Assembly: GCF_037975245.1 (NCBI RefSeq)
Contig: NC_092582.1
Location: 4,504,001-4,568,000 of the forward strand
Direction: 5' to 3'
Source: Apostichopus japonicus
Taxonomy: Eukaryota > Echinodermata > Holothuroidea > Aspidochirotida > Stichopodidae
DNA length: 64,000 bases
The stretch's first letter is position 1; every line of letters begins with the position of its first letter. A program made the position numbers and the translations under genes. Below are positions 26,901 through 38,457 of this stretch, one piece after another. The notes beneath the pieces were generated by a model. It was not told where the DNA came from and did no database searches. It saw only the letters and a program-made list of their open reading frames with translations.

Positions 26901-29900
26901 CCTCCTCCATCTTCTCAAGTGGTTACTCTTACTTACCTCTTTCGGTTTCCCTTCGTACAGCTGTACCCTCTTCAGCCACCCTCCACAAGCCCCTCCACCA
27001 GTCCTTCCCCACCCCCGCCCCTCCTCCTCCTCCATCTTCTCAAGTGGTTACTCTTACTTACCTCTTTCGGTTTCCCTTCATACAGCTGTACCCTCTTCAG
27101 CCACCTTCCACCAGCCCCTCCCCCCTCCACCAACCCCTCCCCCCTCCACCAGTCCTTCCCCACCCCGGCCCCTCCTCCTCCTCCATCTTCTCAAGTGGTT
27201 ACTCTTACTTACCTCTTTTGGTTTCCCTTCGTACAGCTGTACCCTCTTCAGCCACCCTCCACCAACCCCTCCTCCCCCCGCACCCCTTCTCCTCCATCTT
27301 CTCAAGAGGTTACTCTTACTTACCTCTTTCGGTTTCCCTTCGTACAGCTGTACCCTCTTCAGCCACTCGTGAACGTTATGTGGATTCTGTCTCAGCAGCA
27401 CACTGTTCAGTAATAGAGGGCGCCTGTTCATTAACTCTTCAAATCTCTCCATACGCAATTCTAAATCGGTATCATCTGTGAAAGGAGCAATTGTGAAGTT
27501 GGTGAAACTGGTGTTTTTACTTTCATGAGACATCCGAGATACATGATAACCTTGGGTGCATCAGTATTAACAGCCTGCTAATATTTTATTACTATAATAA
27601 ATTTTAAAAATATATACATAAATAGATGTCGTTTCTTGCAACGAATAGAAAACTTAATTGACCCACTTCTAAGGTGATTTGATGTCACTGCTCCTGCAAC
27701 TTCATGTGACAGCCCATGCAACCAAGAAGGCAGGATTTTTGGGACTGTTTAAAGAACTAAGACAGTTTGTGACAACCACTAAGCGAGGCATGTGGTAAAG
27801 TTTTTCTGCTTGCTAATATGTACACTGCTAAGGCAGATCTGTTGGACTTTTCACACGACTAAGGAAGCTCTTTTGGAATGTGTTCACTACTAAGACACCT
27901 GTTTATCAATATTCACACTACTATTAAATGCAGCTCCGTGGGAGTGTTCACATGACTGAGACAGCCCTCTGTGAATGTGCTCACTACTAAGAAATGTGTT
28001 TATTAATATTCACACTACTATGCAGCTCCATGGGAGTGAATGACTGAGACAGCCCTCTGTGAATGTGTTCACTACTAAGACACCTGTTTATCAATATTCA
28101 CACTAGTTTTAAAGGCAGCTCCATGGGAGTGTTATTTAACATTTGATCTCATCAGTAGACCCATGCTTTTGTCCATTTGATGAATAACTGAGGAACATAG
28201 AAATGTACAGGAGAATGAACACAATCTATCTTAAGAACAGCTTGTTGATTCAAACCATCGCACTGGTGTGTACTAAAGCTGCAATTTATAATAGCAACAA
28301 TCAATGCACAAATAACCTGTAAATAGGGAAATTAAAGTTATGTTTCTTAGACAATCTGGAGAGGAGAAAAGAGAACTGAAAGTTTCTCATTTTTCTTCCA
28401 TACTTAATAAACTAACCTTCATCAGTAACATTTTCTGACTCCATCTTCGTCCCAATCATGCTCTCCTCAAACTGGGCATAGGCGTCAAACACCTAGGGGA
28501 GAGAAAACGTCAAATTATCTTCATTAAACTGGTTTACAGGGGAAATACAAATGCAAAATGATATATGTATTCTGTCCTATTGTTATTGACAATTACTTTA
28601 TGCTCTCTGATCATTTTAATTATGTTAAAGTATGACAAATAAATAACAAATAAGTGCATCCTCATTTATCTTACCTGGGTGAAGTCTCTTACAGTTGTCA
28701 CTGTCTGGATGGCTTCTTCATAAATATCTCTGGCCTAAAAAAGAATAAACCAAAGCTTCATCAAATGAATAATTGTCATTATTCTGAAAAAAAAACAGTT
28801 TTAAATATTCCCTGAAATTAATCTTGGCAGATCAGGAAACAATGCACGACATCTGTTGTCATGAATGATACTGCATTAACACATTTTGCTGGATAAGACC
28901 ATGGTGAAATTGTGTCATTTTGTAAATTCATGTGAAGTTGTGGAGAAGGCCTTTTCTTTTACTCACACTTTGTCCAACAGAAACTGTTTTGGAGAGCAAC
29001 TGATCATCCTCCAAACAGCAGATTAACAGTACATACAAACTAAGCATATGTGTATGTGTTGTTTGTATGTAGCATATATGCATATTTTGTGTGTGTGTTG
29101 TTTGTATGTATATACAATACCTACCAAACACACAAAATAATATTACATACAAACAACACATACACAATACATACGGAAAGCACACATACCATACATACAA
29201 ATATTACAAATACAATACATGCATGCAATGCATAGACAATGCATGCAAACAATATATACACAAAGCATACAAAAATCACATATACCATACATAGAAAAAT
29301 TAAATATGCAACACATAAAAATGATGTTTATACAAAACAACAAAATATATACAATACCTACAAACAATGTATACACAATACATATATTACAAGCAATTCA
29401 ATTTTATATAATGCTGATAAATCATTTTGCTGCTAGTGCTGCAATTTTTTTGGTTAATGGACAGCCAGGAAAACCTGGCCATTCCAACAATATTATATGT
29501 AAATTACTGAAATCATTTTACAACTTTTTCCTTATATTCTTGATATACACTCTTGTAAGTAGCTGTTTGCATTAAATCGCTCTGTGTTCCACTTTTCTCT
29601 TAACTAATTGAGCCATGTTCTCTGCCAGGTCTTTGTGGGGTTTCTTTACCCATACAAGAGGCAGGATTAGATGTTACTTACCCTCTTCCTCCACAGTAGG
29701 CTAGGCTAGGTACCTATGATATGTAAGTGTGGTAGGCCTGTACCTATATCTTCATGCTCATGCTTGTTTTGAAAAGCAATAACATTTTGACAAAGTCTTT
29801 AAACATCTCTTGTGACATCGATACCACAAACCAACAGAATGTTGTCTGTGTTTACGCATACCTCAGTAGAAGAGCAATTAAGCAACAGATATGACCATTG

Positions 29901-32900
29901 ACAAGATATCGCAAAACTAACCTTTTCGAAGTGACCACTCCTGATATAGAAATCTGCTAGAGAGCACCAAAGTTTCCCTCTCTCATCGGTAAATCGTTTG
30001 ATCCCCCCTCTGATGATGGGATCAACCTTTAATGATGTCACTTTGGTCGGATTCTTACAGATCAGCTCACACAGATCGTACCATAACTGCAGATCAAAAT
30101 TGTCATGTAAATCTTTTTAACATTTAAAAAATGCTTTTTTGGCAGCAGGAAAGAACTAATTAATTTTAATATATCGGTATTCAAACTTTAACAAAGCAAA
30201 TATTTACTCTCGATTGCATTTTCCTTTGAAGAGAATGTAAGAGTTGAAGTAGCAACTTTAGATAGACATTTTTATCCTCCCACTCCCCCCCCCCCCCCCC
30301 CCGGCCCCTCCCCTGATTGTAACATCGCTGACCTGATGGTTAGATTTCCCTTCCTTGGAGACAAAGTCTTCCTGGTTGACGATATCTGCCATTCTCAGAG
30401 CGGCTTCATCCAGCCGATCAATGGACACTAAATATTCTACATACTCTTCAGCATTCTCTGGACACAACTAAAAGAAAATCACAATGATAGAAAGAAAAAT
30501 AAATATATAAATATATGAATAATTAAATCAATCAATCAACAAAAAACAACATACAAATACAAATACATTAATAGATCCATAGTAAGGTAAGATGCAACAT
30601 GTTTCCACTAAGGTTCCCACTCCAGAGTGACTGAAATTTACTCACAGCCTGCCTACAACTGAGAAATGTCATATGACAATCATTACAGGAACATAAATTG
30701 GGTAGCTATTTAAATCCAGGCTGTGTGTGCTTTTTGCGGACACTGCTTACAATCAAACGAAAAGACAAATTTCTTGCTAACTGTTCTTTTAAGTCTTGTA
30801 TGTCCCAAGAGGTAGTTATTTAAGAAGAGGCATCCAAGTCAAGCTTTGCATAGTTAAAATCTGGGCAAAACCGTCCAGAAGACTTGTCAACACTAGATGT
30901 AGATAAAAACCATTACCTTTAAGTATCTTCTATAAACTCGGACAGCTGTCTCGTGAAGAGGGTGTGATTGGACAAACTTCAGGTACTTCGGCCAGATCCG
31001 AGGGTGCTGTGAAATAGGCAGAGCCCGTAATGCTCTGTCAAATGTACGTCTGGTACGAGTCACTCTGCACTGATCGATCAGGAACTGGCAATAGTCCAAC
31101 CAGATTCTGGGCATCTGAAAAAAATATTAATGTCTCATTATGCTCATTGTTCACCTGTAGTGAGGAGACAGGTAAGTGGGGAAGCATAAAGGAAACTTTC
31201 CAAGATTTGCAACTGATTTCTTCACTTTAAGAAAAAAACCCTGACAACTTTCTGTGACACCCTTTCATGGGAATCTTATTCTTATGTTAACACCATTAGT
31301 ACATTGAGGTATCTAGAAGTCTGTGTACTGATGGCTATTCTGTTCTCTCAATTAAATCTCTCTTTTTTTTGAAATTCTGAGAGTAAAACAGATATTCCGG
31401 TCGATGCCAATCCGTCACTGCTATATATGACACACTAGTCAATGAAACTACAGTAGCCTTCTCATTTGTTCTGCCTATTATGGCCATCGACCGGTGAAAC
31501 TATGACCTTCATTACTCCAGGAGAGACCACAGTCGGTGGTATGTGATGACACTGAAGTACATATTCCTTTGAAGGTGTTTACATTATTCTCTAATTCTTT
31601 TGTTTTTATGATTACTACTTGAAATATGATGCCTTGGAGAAAGTTTGCTACTGACTATAAATTTACCAATTATTCACAGAATCTCATAGATACTTGTCTC
31701 TTTGTTAATAAACTTCTCACCCTGTGGCTAAATGACTTGAATATTAGAAAAGAAAAAAATCAAAGACTCTTCAGCTCAACTGCCACATTGAGATCAGTCA
31801 ATACCATAATGTTGCCAGAAGGTTGACAACCCCTTATAGGATGTGGTTAAGCTGATGAGAAGAACTAACAACAATTTTTTCACTCAGGAATATCCCTTTC
31901 AGTGTGATTCATTTTGGTTGCCAAACATACCTTGTGCATGAACACTAGTGCTCTCTCAAAGGCATTATTAACATCTTCATAGCCGGGATCTGTAATAACT
32001 CGACCTTTGACCTGCTTCCTTCTTAATCTGAGATAGTTGTACCACAGCTTGTAACTGAAAATATATCCATAAATAACAAACTATGAATAAATATAAAAAT
32101 AGATATAATAGTGAGAAATATTAATAGAGAAAATAAATTTAGAAAAATTGAGGTGGGTACAATTGCAGGTTTGTTCTCTGCTAGCCCGCTAATATATCTG
32201 AAGTTACAATACTGTTAGTCAAATAAAATTTATTTCACATAATGACTTAAATGACGAAAAAACTTTTACTTGTATTTATCCTGTGATTAATAGCAATGTT
32301 ATCATATTTCAAGGGAGAAAAGATTAATGGAATTGTATGCATCAGATGGATATTTACAAGCTATTTTAATGTTCATTTGCTGAAGAAAACGCTATTAACA
32401 GGTCTTTGTTGGCTTGACTGCAATCTTCCGTGTATTACTTGCTAGTTTTGTATATCTGGAGAAAATTAGCCACTAAATTCAAAATTAAGGTCAAGATGGG
32501 TGCATAGGATAGGTTGGCATGGGGGGGGGGGGGGGAGGAATGAGGAAGGAGAGACTGACCTTCCAGGAAGTTCTTTCAAAGACCTTTCATAGATCAAGTT
32601 AAGTGCTACCGCTGGTCCATCATTTTTGTGTTCAATATAACGGAGCCAGCATTTTACAGAATATGGGTTCCGCAATATTTCTTCCTCGTAAGGCAAATCG
32701 TCCTCTTCCTGCAGATGGATGAATCAGGAAATAAATTTATCAAATGGCAAACTACTATGCAAAGCTGCAAACATGCAATGCAGTACTGTTTTACACACAA
32801 CTTAAGCAAGTAATGTATTTTGGATGGTTTTTCAAAAAAATTCATGGACACTTCCAAAATTGAAAGACTTTATTAGCGATTCTCTGAAGAGAAAATCATG

Positions 32901-33679
32901 TTATATGATATATTTAACCTTCATTCTTGTTAATCCACTTTAACATTCAATGAAAGAGAAAGTTTCAGCAACACTGCAAAAAAACTTTGAAGTATTTTTG
33001 TGTCTGTCTTCCCAACCTCTAAATAGCTACATTAATTGAACCATATTAAAACAATAACATATACAAGTTAATATTTGCAGATTTATTAGTGTCTTTAAAG
33101 TAAGGCAGCATTTACTAAACATCGCAGGCATGATATAAAGGAACTTAGACAAAGTTTGGGTTTGATTATATCCTTTTGATCAACTTTCCTTACATTAGGG
33201 ATAAAGGATACACCTTGGCCCACTAATCATAGCAAATGAAAATAACCGTTCGGCCATGCAAGCTTCCATACTGGAAAACTGGACAAAAGGTGCTTTGTTA
33301 TAATGACAACAAAACACACTGTAATTATGAACTGAAGAATAGGAACTGTACTGTCATGTCGATAACTGAGCAGTATCATATAATGATAAGTAATTGGAGA
33401 TCTTATCCAGATTATCCAAATAATCTAGAGTGCTCCAGATAATCCAGATAATTCAGATTTTACTGTGCATTCTTCAAATAGTTTCAAATTCAAACAGTGA
33501 CAATTATCTTCCTTTCTTAAAACATTGCATCAAATACATTAAGTGAAAAGATCTTCATGTTGTGACATCTTCATGCAAAACCTATCAACTTCTTTGTTCT
33601 TACTGGCAAAAAGACAGAAAAAACAACAACAAACAAGTGAACTTACAAACAATATCTTCTTTTCTTCCTTTTCAGGCAT
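14916..33679 (-). CDS. XAB2: Pre-mRNA-splicing factor SYF1 / XPA-binding protein 2 (22 exons, 850 aa)
   Basis: Exons (transcript order): 33679-33647, 32708-32560, 32054-31931, 31114-30917, 30467-30333, 30086-29922, 28734-28675, 28492-28417, 27475-27324, 26422-26303, 25613-25513, 22970-22895, 22309-22223, 21741-21541, 20900-20825, 20487-20378, 18834-18631, 18030-17914, 17477-17423, 16578-16458, 15889-15783, 15001-14916. All 21 introns are GT-AG and the phases close to 850 residues; human XAB2 is 855. The protein begins MPEKEEKK and is built of HAT/TPR-type helical repeats, with recognisable XAB2/SYF1 blocks such as [43 protein letters not shown] and [18 protein letters not shown]. It ends in the acidic [13 protein letters not shown] stretch and a short tail GEPKM. 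The family is a scaffold of the Prp19/NTC-related spliceosome complex and, in mammals, binds XPA/CSA/CSB in transcription-coupled repair; the nuclear role is taken from the family. The ATG sits in the 33-nt first coding exon. Introns are loaded with repeats (listed separately). Confidence 0.96.
15461..15715. repeat. Diverged tandem duplication, period about 150 bp, with poly-G core
   Basis: A block of about 105-110 bases starting at 'aactagaacatcggca' (near 15461) recurs as 'aactagaacaccggca' (near 15611), including 'tggcttttcaac', a G-rich run and 'ctgaaataaca' downstream. It lies in the last intron of XAB2 (15002-15782), just downstream of a 15-C run near 15222-15236. Confidence 0.75.
16749..17104 (-). 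mobile_element. Intact 356-bp TTAA-flanked MITE in XAB2 intron
   Basis: It is flanked by TTAA on both sides (16745-16748 and 17105-17108). The termini AGGCATTGAAGACTCG and, on the other strand, AGGCATTGAAGACTTG are inverted repeats. Its length (356) equals that of the copy at 48003-48358, to which it aligns in inverted orientation. It has no coding capacity, so it is a non-autonomous DNA transposon. TTAA duplications fit Kolobok or piggyBac-type transposases; the family assignment is inference. It lies in the intron between the XAB2 exons 17477-17423 and 16578-16458. Confidence 0.88.
18867..19438. repeat. Minisatellite, about 10 copies of a 57-60-bp unit
   Basis: The core 'gacagtgattgat' occurs ten times at 57-60-base spacing, each followed by 'aacgataag', 'ctcaaaggcacc' and 'tagaacgat' with small changes. 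The right-hand copies are more alike than the left-hand ones, which fits array growth at one side. It lies in the XAB2 intron just downstream of the exon 20487-20378. Units are too long and the spacers too similar for a CRISPR array. Confidence 0.92.
23124..24577 (+). mobile_element. Decayed Kolobok-like DNA transposon with THAP remnant, in XAB2 intron
   Basis: The element is 1,454 bp and flanked by TTAA at 23120-23123 and 24578-24581. Terminal inverted repeats are AGAGGCCATGACACGAAA on the left and AGTGGCCATGACACGAAA read from the right, differing by one base. Inside are a broken THAP domain (23477-23755) and, on the minus strand, short open pieces with [11 protein letters not shown] and [10 protein letters not shown] motifs near 24040-24260. 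TTAA duplications together with a THAP domain are the known hallmarks of the Kolobok superfamily. It is inactive: the frames are interrupted and the element is short. It sits in the intron between XAB2 exons 25613-25513 and 22970-22895. Confidence 0.8.
23477..23755 (+). pseudogene. Frameshifted THAP-domain remnant of the transposon
   Basis: The frame begins with ATG at 23477 and reads [12 protein letters not shown] then [11 protein letters not shown], the N-terminal half of a THAP zinc finger (Cys5, Cys10, Trp23, Pro24). After an A-run near 23560 the similarity moves to another frame ([11 protein letters not shown]), then to the third frame, where VCSEHF supplies the second Cys-x2-His pair (near 23640-23654). 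At least two frameshifts are therefore needed, and the downstream part is gone. The domain itself is recognised with confidence; it is no longer a gene. Confidence 0.82.
24690..25122. repeat. GT/GG-rich minisatellite, about 7 copies of a 60-66-bp unit
   Basis: The unit contains 'ggctggtggtgggg', 'gcagtatggtcta' and 'gtggtgtggtggggagtgt' and recurs about seven times with small indels. It lies in the same XAB2 intron as the Kolobok-like element, about 110 bases beyond its right end. The plus strand stays open for much of the array, giving a repetitive Gly/Val/Trp translation that is an artefact of the repeat. Confidence 0.9.
26884..27365 (-). repeat. Tandem duplication of the XAB2 exon 9 3' end with its splice donor
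   Basis: The last 41-45 bases of XAB2 exon 9 (coding [14 protein letters not shown]) plus gtaagtaaga and the following 'gagaagatggaggag' intron segment occur four times. The real exon ends at 27324; the copies end at 27213, 27062 and 26937, each with an intact gtaagt donor. The copies are separated by C/T-rich (minus strand G/A-rich) spacers of variable length. The reading frame stays open from the real exon through the second donor. Confidence 0.9.
27885..28135. repeat. Diverged tandem repeat, about 100-120-bp unit, 2-3 copies
   Basis: The phrases 'actaagacacctgtttatca', 'atattcacactacta', 'gcagctcc..gggagtg' and 'actgagacagccctctgtga' recur in the same order two to three times, with one shorter copy. 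It lies in the XAB2 intron between the exons 28492-28417 and 27475-27324. No coding potential was seen. Confidence 0.75.
29051..29164. repeat. Perfect 21-bp inverted repeat in a TGTATG/CATACA-rich tract
   Basis: The 21 bases at 29051-29071 (core TGTATGTGTTGTTTG) are exactly complementary to 29144-29164, with a 72-base loop that itself contains a second, partial copy of both arms. The wider tract 29040-29400 switches from T/G-rich to A/C-rich, so it is a mirror of opposed simple repeats. It lies in the XAB2 intron between exons 30086-29922 and 28734-28675. Confidence 0.8.
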
Positions 33680-35085
33680 CTTGATACTTTATCAGATATT
33701 TCAATTGGTCAAGTTGCTGGAAACAGAAATTTGAAGAATGGATATAAACTTTGAAGGTATAACCACTTTGATGTTTGTTTATTCATAAGATAACATCCTC
33801 ACTTCCAGGGTATAAGTTGCTTTCTTGGCAATTAAGAAACCTAACTAAATATTGTTAGACCACCAAATTGTATGATGTTAGGGGCACTTCTCCTTGCTAA
33901 GGGGGTTTTAGTTTAAGTCCTTTCCATGTAGCCTAAAGCCTGAATTATTTTAACCCATTTTCAAGCAAGATACCACCAAGTTTAGCTCATGCAGGATTTA
34001 AGGTAATCTATGTCTTACAGTAAGGCTTTTAAGTGCTTGTCGCCTCAAGACCTTACAAAATCTCTCATTGACTGTTTCATGGATAAAAATGAAAGATAAT
34101 GTCAATACTGTTCTCCATTATGTGAGCAATTCTATAACTTAAGACTTATGCGGGGAACAATCTAGGGCTCAAAGTTTGCATAGCATTCTTGAAGGCTCTG
34201 AACGTTCCCTTCCAAAATACTATGATACCTGTGTACAAAAACTGAAATACATAGTTGCACTTAAAAATAGTAGTAATAAATTAGTATTGTACATAGACCT
34301 AGGCTAAGTTATAGCAATTTGCCCCATTTTGCATAGCATTCTGCGATGCAATACCGGATCAATTATTCCATGATATGGCTAGCTTAGTTTATGCTAAGGG
34401 GAAGATTGAAGTTGCCAGCCTACCGCAGATATATTTCCGAATGGCATAAATTATTTTTCGATTTGCTAATAGTAATGTGTCTTTGGCAAACCCAGTGCTA
34501 ACTTCTATGGCAGGCTTACACAGGCTAACATTAACAAAGCGCCTACAGTATGTGTACCGATTCCGCTACAGGAGACACGCTTGCTTATATATCTATATTA
34601 AAAGATCACAAATCTGTACCAGTTAGAGAAGAATTAACACATAGACGACTTTTTTGTTGGATCTGAAATAATTTTTCACGAAATGGAGATGATATGGCCT
34701 AAGTACCTTTCAAAACGTACTTTCGTTTGTCGTCTTTGGATCGACTTCTTTCATGTGGATGGCAGCATGCAACTAAATGTTTTACTGAATCGTCCAATGC
34801 CTTTGCGCAGTTTGCAGACTATTTGTCAACGAAGTTTGCCAGTCCTCGACCGATTCAATGCAAAGGTTACGCCATTACGACAAGGGTTGTAGTACTTGAA
34901 AAGTAATTCTCGAATACTAGTTTTCAAGTACTCGGTACCCACACTCGATGTAAAGTTAATGTACTCTTGTGTTGAGTACTCATATAGGCTACACAAAGGA
35001 ATCGAGATGAAACAACTATTGTACGTGAGGATTTGCACAGTGCTGTGAATCAGGAGCTCAAATATAGTTTTATTTAGGCGGTTAC

Positions 35086-35456
35086 CATAGGAGTAGGAGG
35101 CGGGGGGGGGGGGGGGGCTGCAAAGCAATTTTGTGTGAAAATTCGGGCAATATGCTGAGAAATTTTCGGGCACCTGCTGAAAGAAAAGTAATTTGCTTTG
35201 TGTTTTTAAATGGTTAAAATGATATTATTACGATCTAAATTATTGTAACGACTTTCCCAATAATTATAACCAACATGGAAGGGTAATAACACGGCAAATG
35301 ATTGTATGTTATTGGCATGCGATTTAATAACCGACGCATGCCTTATGATATGCACATTCAGATGTTGAACGCGCGCCGAGCGCGCAAACAAATTTTGTAA
35401 TATTTTTCGGCCAGTCGTTACGGCCCCCGAAATCAAATTGGGCTCTTACGCCTATG
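35086..35456. mobile_element. 371-bp hAT-like MITE with 8-bp target duplication
   Basis: GCGGTTAC flanks the element exactly on both sides (35078-35085 and 35457-35464). The termini CATAGGAGTAGGAGGC and, from the right, CATAGGCGTAAGAGCC form imperfect inverted repeats (12 of 16 match). An 8-bp duplication is the hAT hallmark. There is a 16-G run next to the left TIR and no coding capacity. Confidence 0.82.
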
Positions 35457-35992
35457 GCGGTTACACGTACCACAATTAATTGATCCATTCCTTACATATT
35501 AAAATGGTTATGCACTTTCCGAGCAGGCTAGATGTCTAGCACTTTCAAAATTCCAAACCATGATATCGTTAAGTAATATTCTTTATACTTTGAGCTAGTA
35601 GAATTAAGAGAAACATAATGAAATCAAACCCCTGCTGAGTCGGCGTCGTTATTGTCACATTTAACTAACATCTAACTAAAGTATAGGCCCGTCACTATAG
35701 GCTTCCTCACCAGTCTGTCGGGGGAGGGAGGGGGCTAGTCATGGAGAAACCAAAAACACCCCTCCCCTCCCCGTTGCTGCATTACACGCCATTGCACGCT
35801 GACTGAACCATGTGATATTCATTTAAATCATTGCATATACTTATGAGCATTCCTAATGACATGCGATATAAACCTTTAGCCAGCTATTACAGAAAATGTT
35901 GTGTCCACCACAATTACTGTATTTCGCTATTTCATTTGCAAACCATAAGCCAACTTTCATGATTTAGGGAGATATTTTTGTGGTGTCAGTAA

Positions 35993-36284
35993 CAGGCGCG
36001 TAGCCAAGGGGGGGGGGCGAAGGGGGCAGCTGCCCGCCCCCACCCTTGAGCATATTATTTATATATGTTTTTAATGTTTTTATGATATCGTTAGTATTTT
36101 CAAAAGAGAAAATGCTAAGATGCAACTTACAAGGCATGAGAAGTGCCAATTCCAGCGATCTGGGACACATTTTCAGCCAAAATTTTGCTTCGCGCCAACA
36201 CATGGTGGCGCTACGCTTAGATAGTTTGCAATGCCGAATCTACAGTTTCGCCCCACCCTTGGCAAATTCCTGGCTACGCCCCTG
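35993..36284. mobile_element. 292-bp hAT-like MITE (CAGGCGCGTAGCC family), copy 1
   Basis: The target duplication GTCAGTAA is at 35985-35992 and 36285-36292. Termini are CAGGCGCGTAGCCA and, from the right, CAGGGGCGTAGCCAGG. The interior shares 'atgctaagatgcaacttaca', 'ccagcgatctggga' and 'ccaacacatggtg' with the copy at 40566-40824. Confidence 0.9.
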
Positions 36285-36711
36285 GTCAGTAACGGATAAT
36301 GTTTCATGTCATTAGACTATATGGCTTTTTATTATATGTTATTTTATTGTAATCGCACTTATGTACGTACGTATCGGTATGATGGCATATTAAAACGAAA
36401 GAATAAACAATTGAAGAGCTATTGACCCTTATCACTTGATCATTCTGAATACGGTATGTATAACGTTGTTAAAACGTTTCGTCTTTTGTTTTGATAAAGT
36501 TAATTATTTGTGGTGTAATATTATAAATATGTCACGAAAACGTTTTCAGGCTATTATGTCAAAACATTTTTTCGTTAAAACATTAATATAACATTAATAT
36601 CTCATAAAAACGTTTGCCGACGTTTTTATAACACCACATAGACATATTATAGAGGCTCTTTAAAAATGTTATGATAACGTTTCGTGTTTGCTTACCATCC
36701 ATACTCTAACC

Positions 36712-37060
36712 CAGTGGCGTAGGAAGGTACTTTTGAGTGGGGGGCTGAAGACTGATGGCCGACCTGGGGGAGGGGTCCAAGGGGAGGGGGTGCCCCCCTC
36801 CCCTTTGGATTTTTTTGGCATTTCCAGGTGGCCTCAGATGCAATTTGGTGCAATATAGCACACTTCAACACCCACTCCATTTTTTAAAAAAATTTGCATT
36901 TTCACCTGGCCTTAGATGCAATTTGGTGCTCCAAATGAGATTTTTTTTCTCATTTGGAAATGAAAAAGGAGTTTTCTGACTTGCGAAGGGGGGGGGCAGA
37001 ATGATACTTCCGCCCCCCATATTTTTCACTGGAGGGGGGGCTGGCGCCCCCAGCCCCCCG
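36712..37060. mobile_element. hAT-like MITE (CAGTGGCGTAGGAAGG family), uninterrupted copy, right end lost
   Basis: It begins CAGTGGCGTAGGAAGG and contains blocks shared, in reverse orientation, with the split copy at 43925-47259: 'gactgatggcc', 'agatgcaatttggtgc' twice, 'ctcatttggaaatga', 'tgacttgcgaag' and 'ttcactgg..ggggctggcgcc'. The right end diverges after 'cagccccccg', so the terminal repeat and target duplication are missing. It shows what the split copy looked like before the insertion. Confidence 0.8.
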
Positions 37061-38457
37061 AGAGATATAGGTAGGGCTCTGAATTGGGACACACATTAAT
37101 GCTGCCCTCGTAAATTTTAATTTGGAGGTAACAGAATGTTGAGGTTTTGGACGTAGATCGTGTAACGTATGTTGCTTTACTCCACATGCAATGCATCATG
37201 GCCTATAGATATGAATATGTTATGGATTCTTGCGGATAATCTTTCCTCTCTGAATATTGAAAGGAAGACCTGACTTGTGAGCAGGCACAGTTGTAGAAGT
37301 GAAAATCAACGTAAATTTGGCAAAAGTGTGAAGTCAAACTTGACTAACATGTGTGTAATAGGTAGCTTTTTACTTATATGGCACTCGCAATATTGTGTAA
37401 TGATTTACATAAGAGATAATCCAAAAATATGTAGGGGATACAGGTTTTACATCGATTAAATGATATATATTTTCTCACATTCTTATGAATAATCTATTTT
37501 TGATGTATCGAAAACAGCATAAAATAATGTTTTAACACTATAATCTTCAAATTTTGTAGTAAAAAGTGTACTTTTGTATTAAAATTATATAAATTACCAC
37601 CAAAATGATAGACAAGAATGCCCAAACAGTGTCGCACATGTCAATCACACAGTCACACCAGTCAGACCAATGCAAATCAGAACCTGTACGTAGCTGAGTT
37701 TCCGAACCTATCAACTACCGACGCAAGTAAGTTTGCTTTTTTAACCTTGCAAAGAGCTACAAGTATGATATTTATAACTACTTAAAATTTACGTTGCATT
37801 ACGGCAACTGCTACATGAGTGCATTACCATCGTCTCTTCAAAAATATGTTGTTCAGCTTGTAATTAACTTTACAAAGCACATGGGCGGTATAGTCACCTT
37901 TCTATTTACTCGAATGGACGCACTCAGTTTAAAGTAGCACTAGCAGATACACCAAAGGGTTCTGGAAAAGAAAATACGAATTATGGGAAATTCTTTTGAT
38001 TTTCTTGCCAATAATTTATAGGAGTAGCCTTTAATAAATATATGTAGTTTAAAATGATGTATGAATGCTATGCTGGTCAAATTGATGATGAAAATTTTCT
38101 TCAACAGCTTCAATCAAAACCTAAAGAGAAGAGGCAAAAATAGGTCATGTTTAGGCTGCTATGAATTAAACTAATTTTTACAATGATCCATTAGGACGGC
38201 CTACACTTGAAATTCAACTTCACTTGTGAATATAGGCCTGTGCATAGATTTGAATGTCAACATATATAAGTCAGATGTATGTTGAATTTCCAACAGCAGT
38301 ACATATTCATTAATGGCAATGAATCACAGTATTTGGTATTGTGACTTTTATGCTGTCTCTTTGCAGAGGAGACTAACATGTACTGTATGGTATATGTACA
38401 CCACTGCATTAATACATTTTATTTCTCTGTCACAACAGGTATAAGCAACTCTTAACA

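Larger units (their letters stand above)
33680..38457. other. Intergenic spacer between divergent XAB2 and HEBP2
   Basis: The two genes are transcribed away from each other, so both promoters lie here. No further coding gene was supported; the open frames are short and overlap transposons. The spacer holds three hAT-like miniature elements (35086-35456, 35993-36284, 36712-37060). A GT-rich donor-like site at 37727 (GCAA|GTAAGT) could end a non-coding first exon of HEBP2, which would join the acceptor just before 38,439; this is a guess. Confidence 0.5.

Noticed and set aside
26730-27481. Several long plus-strand frames rich in Pro/Ser/Leu
   Set aside because: They are the antisense reading of the duplicated XAB2 exon 9 ends and their C/T-rich spacers; the minus-strand reading has conserved protein and splice sites.
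29050-29575. Overlapping short frames rich in Tyr, His, Thr and Cys
   Set aside because: They are produced by CATACA/TGTATG simple sequence on both strands.
34683-35436. Short frames on both strands between XAB2 and HEBP2
   Set aside because: They are single, unspliced and without motifs; part lies inside the hAT-like MITE at 35086-35456.
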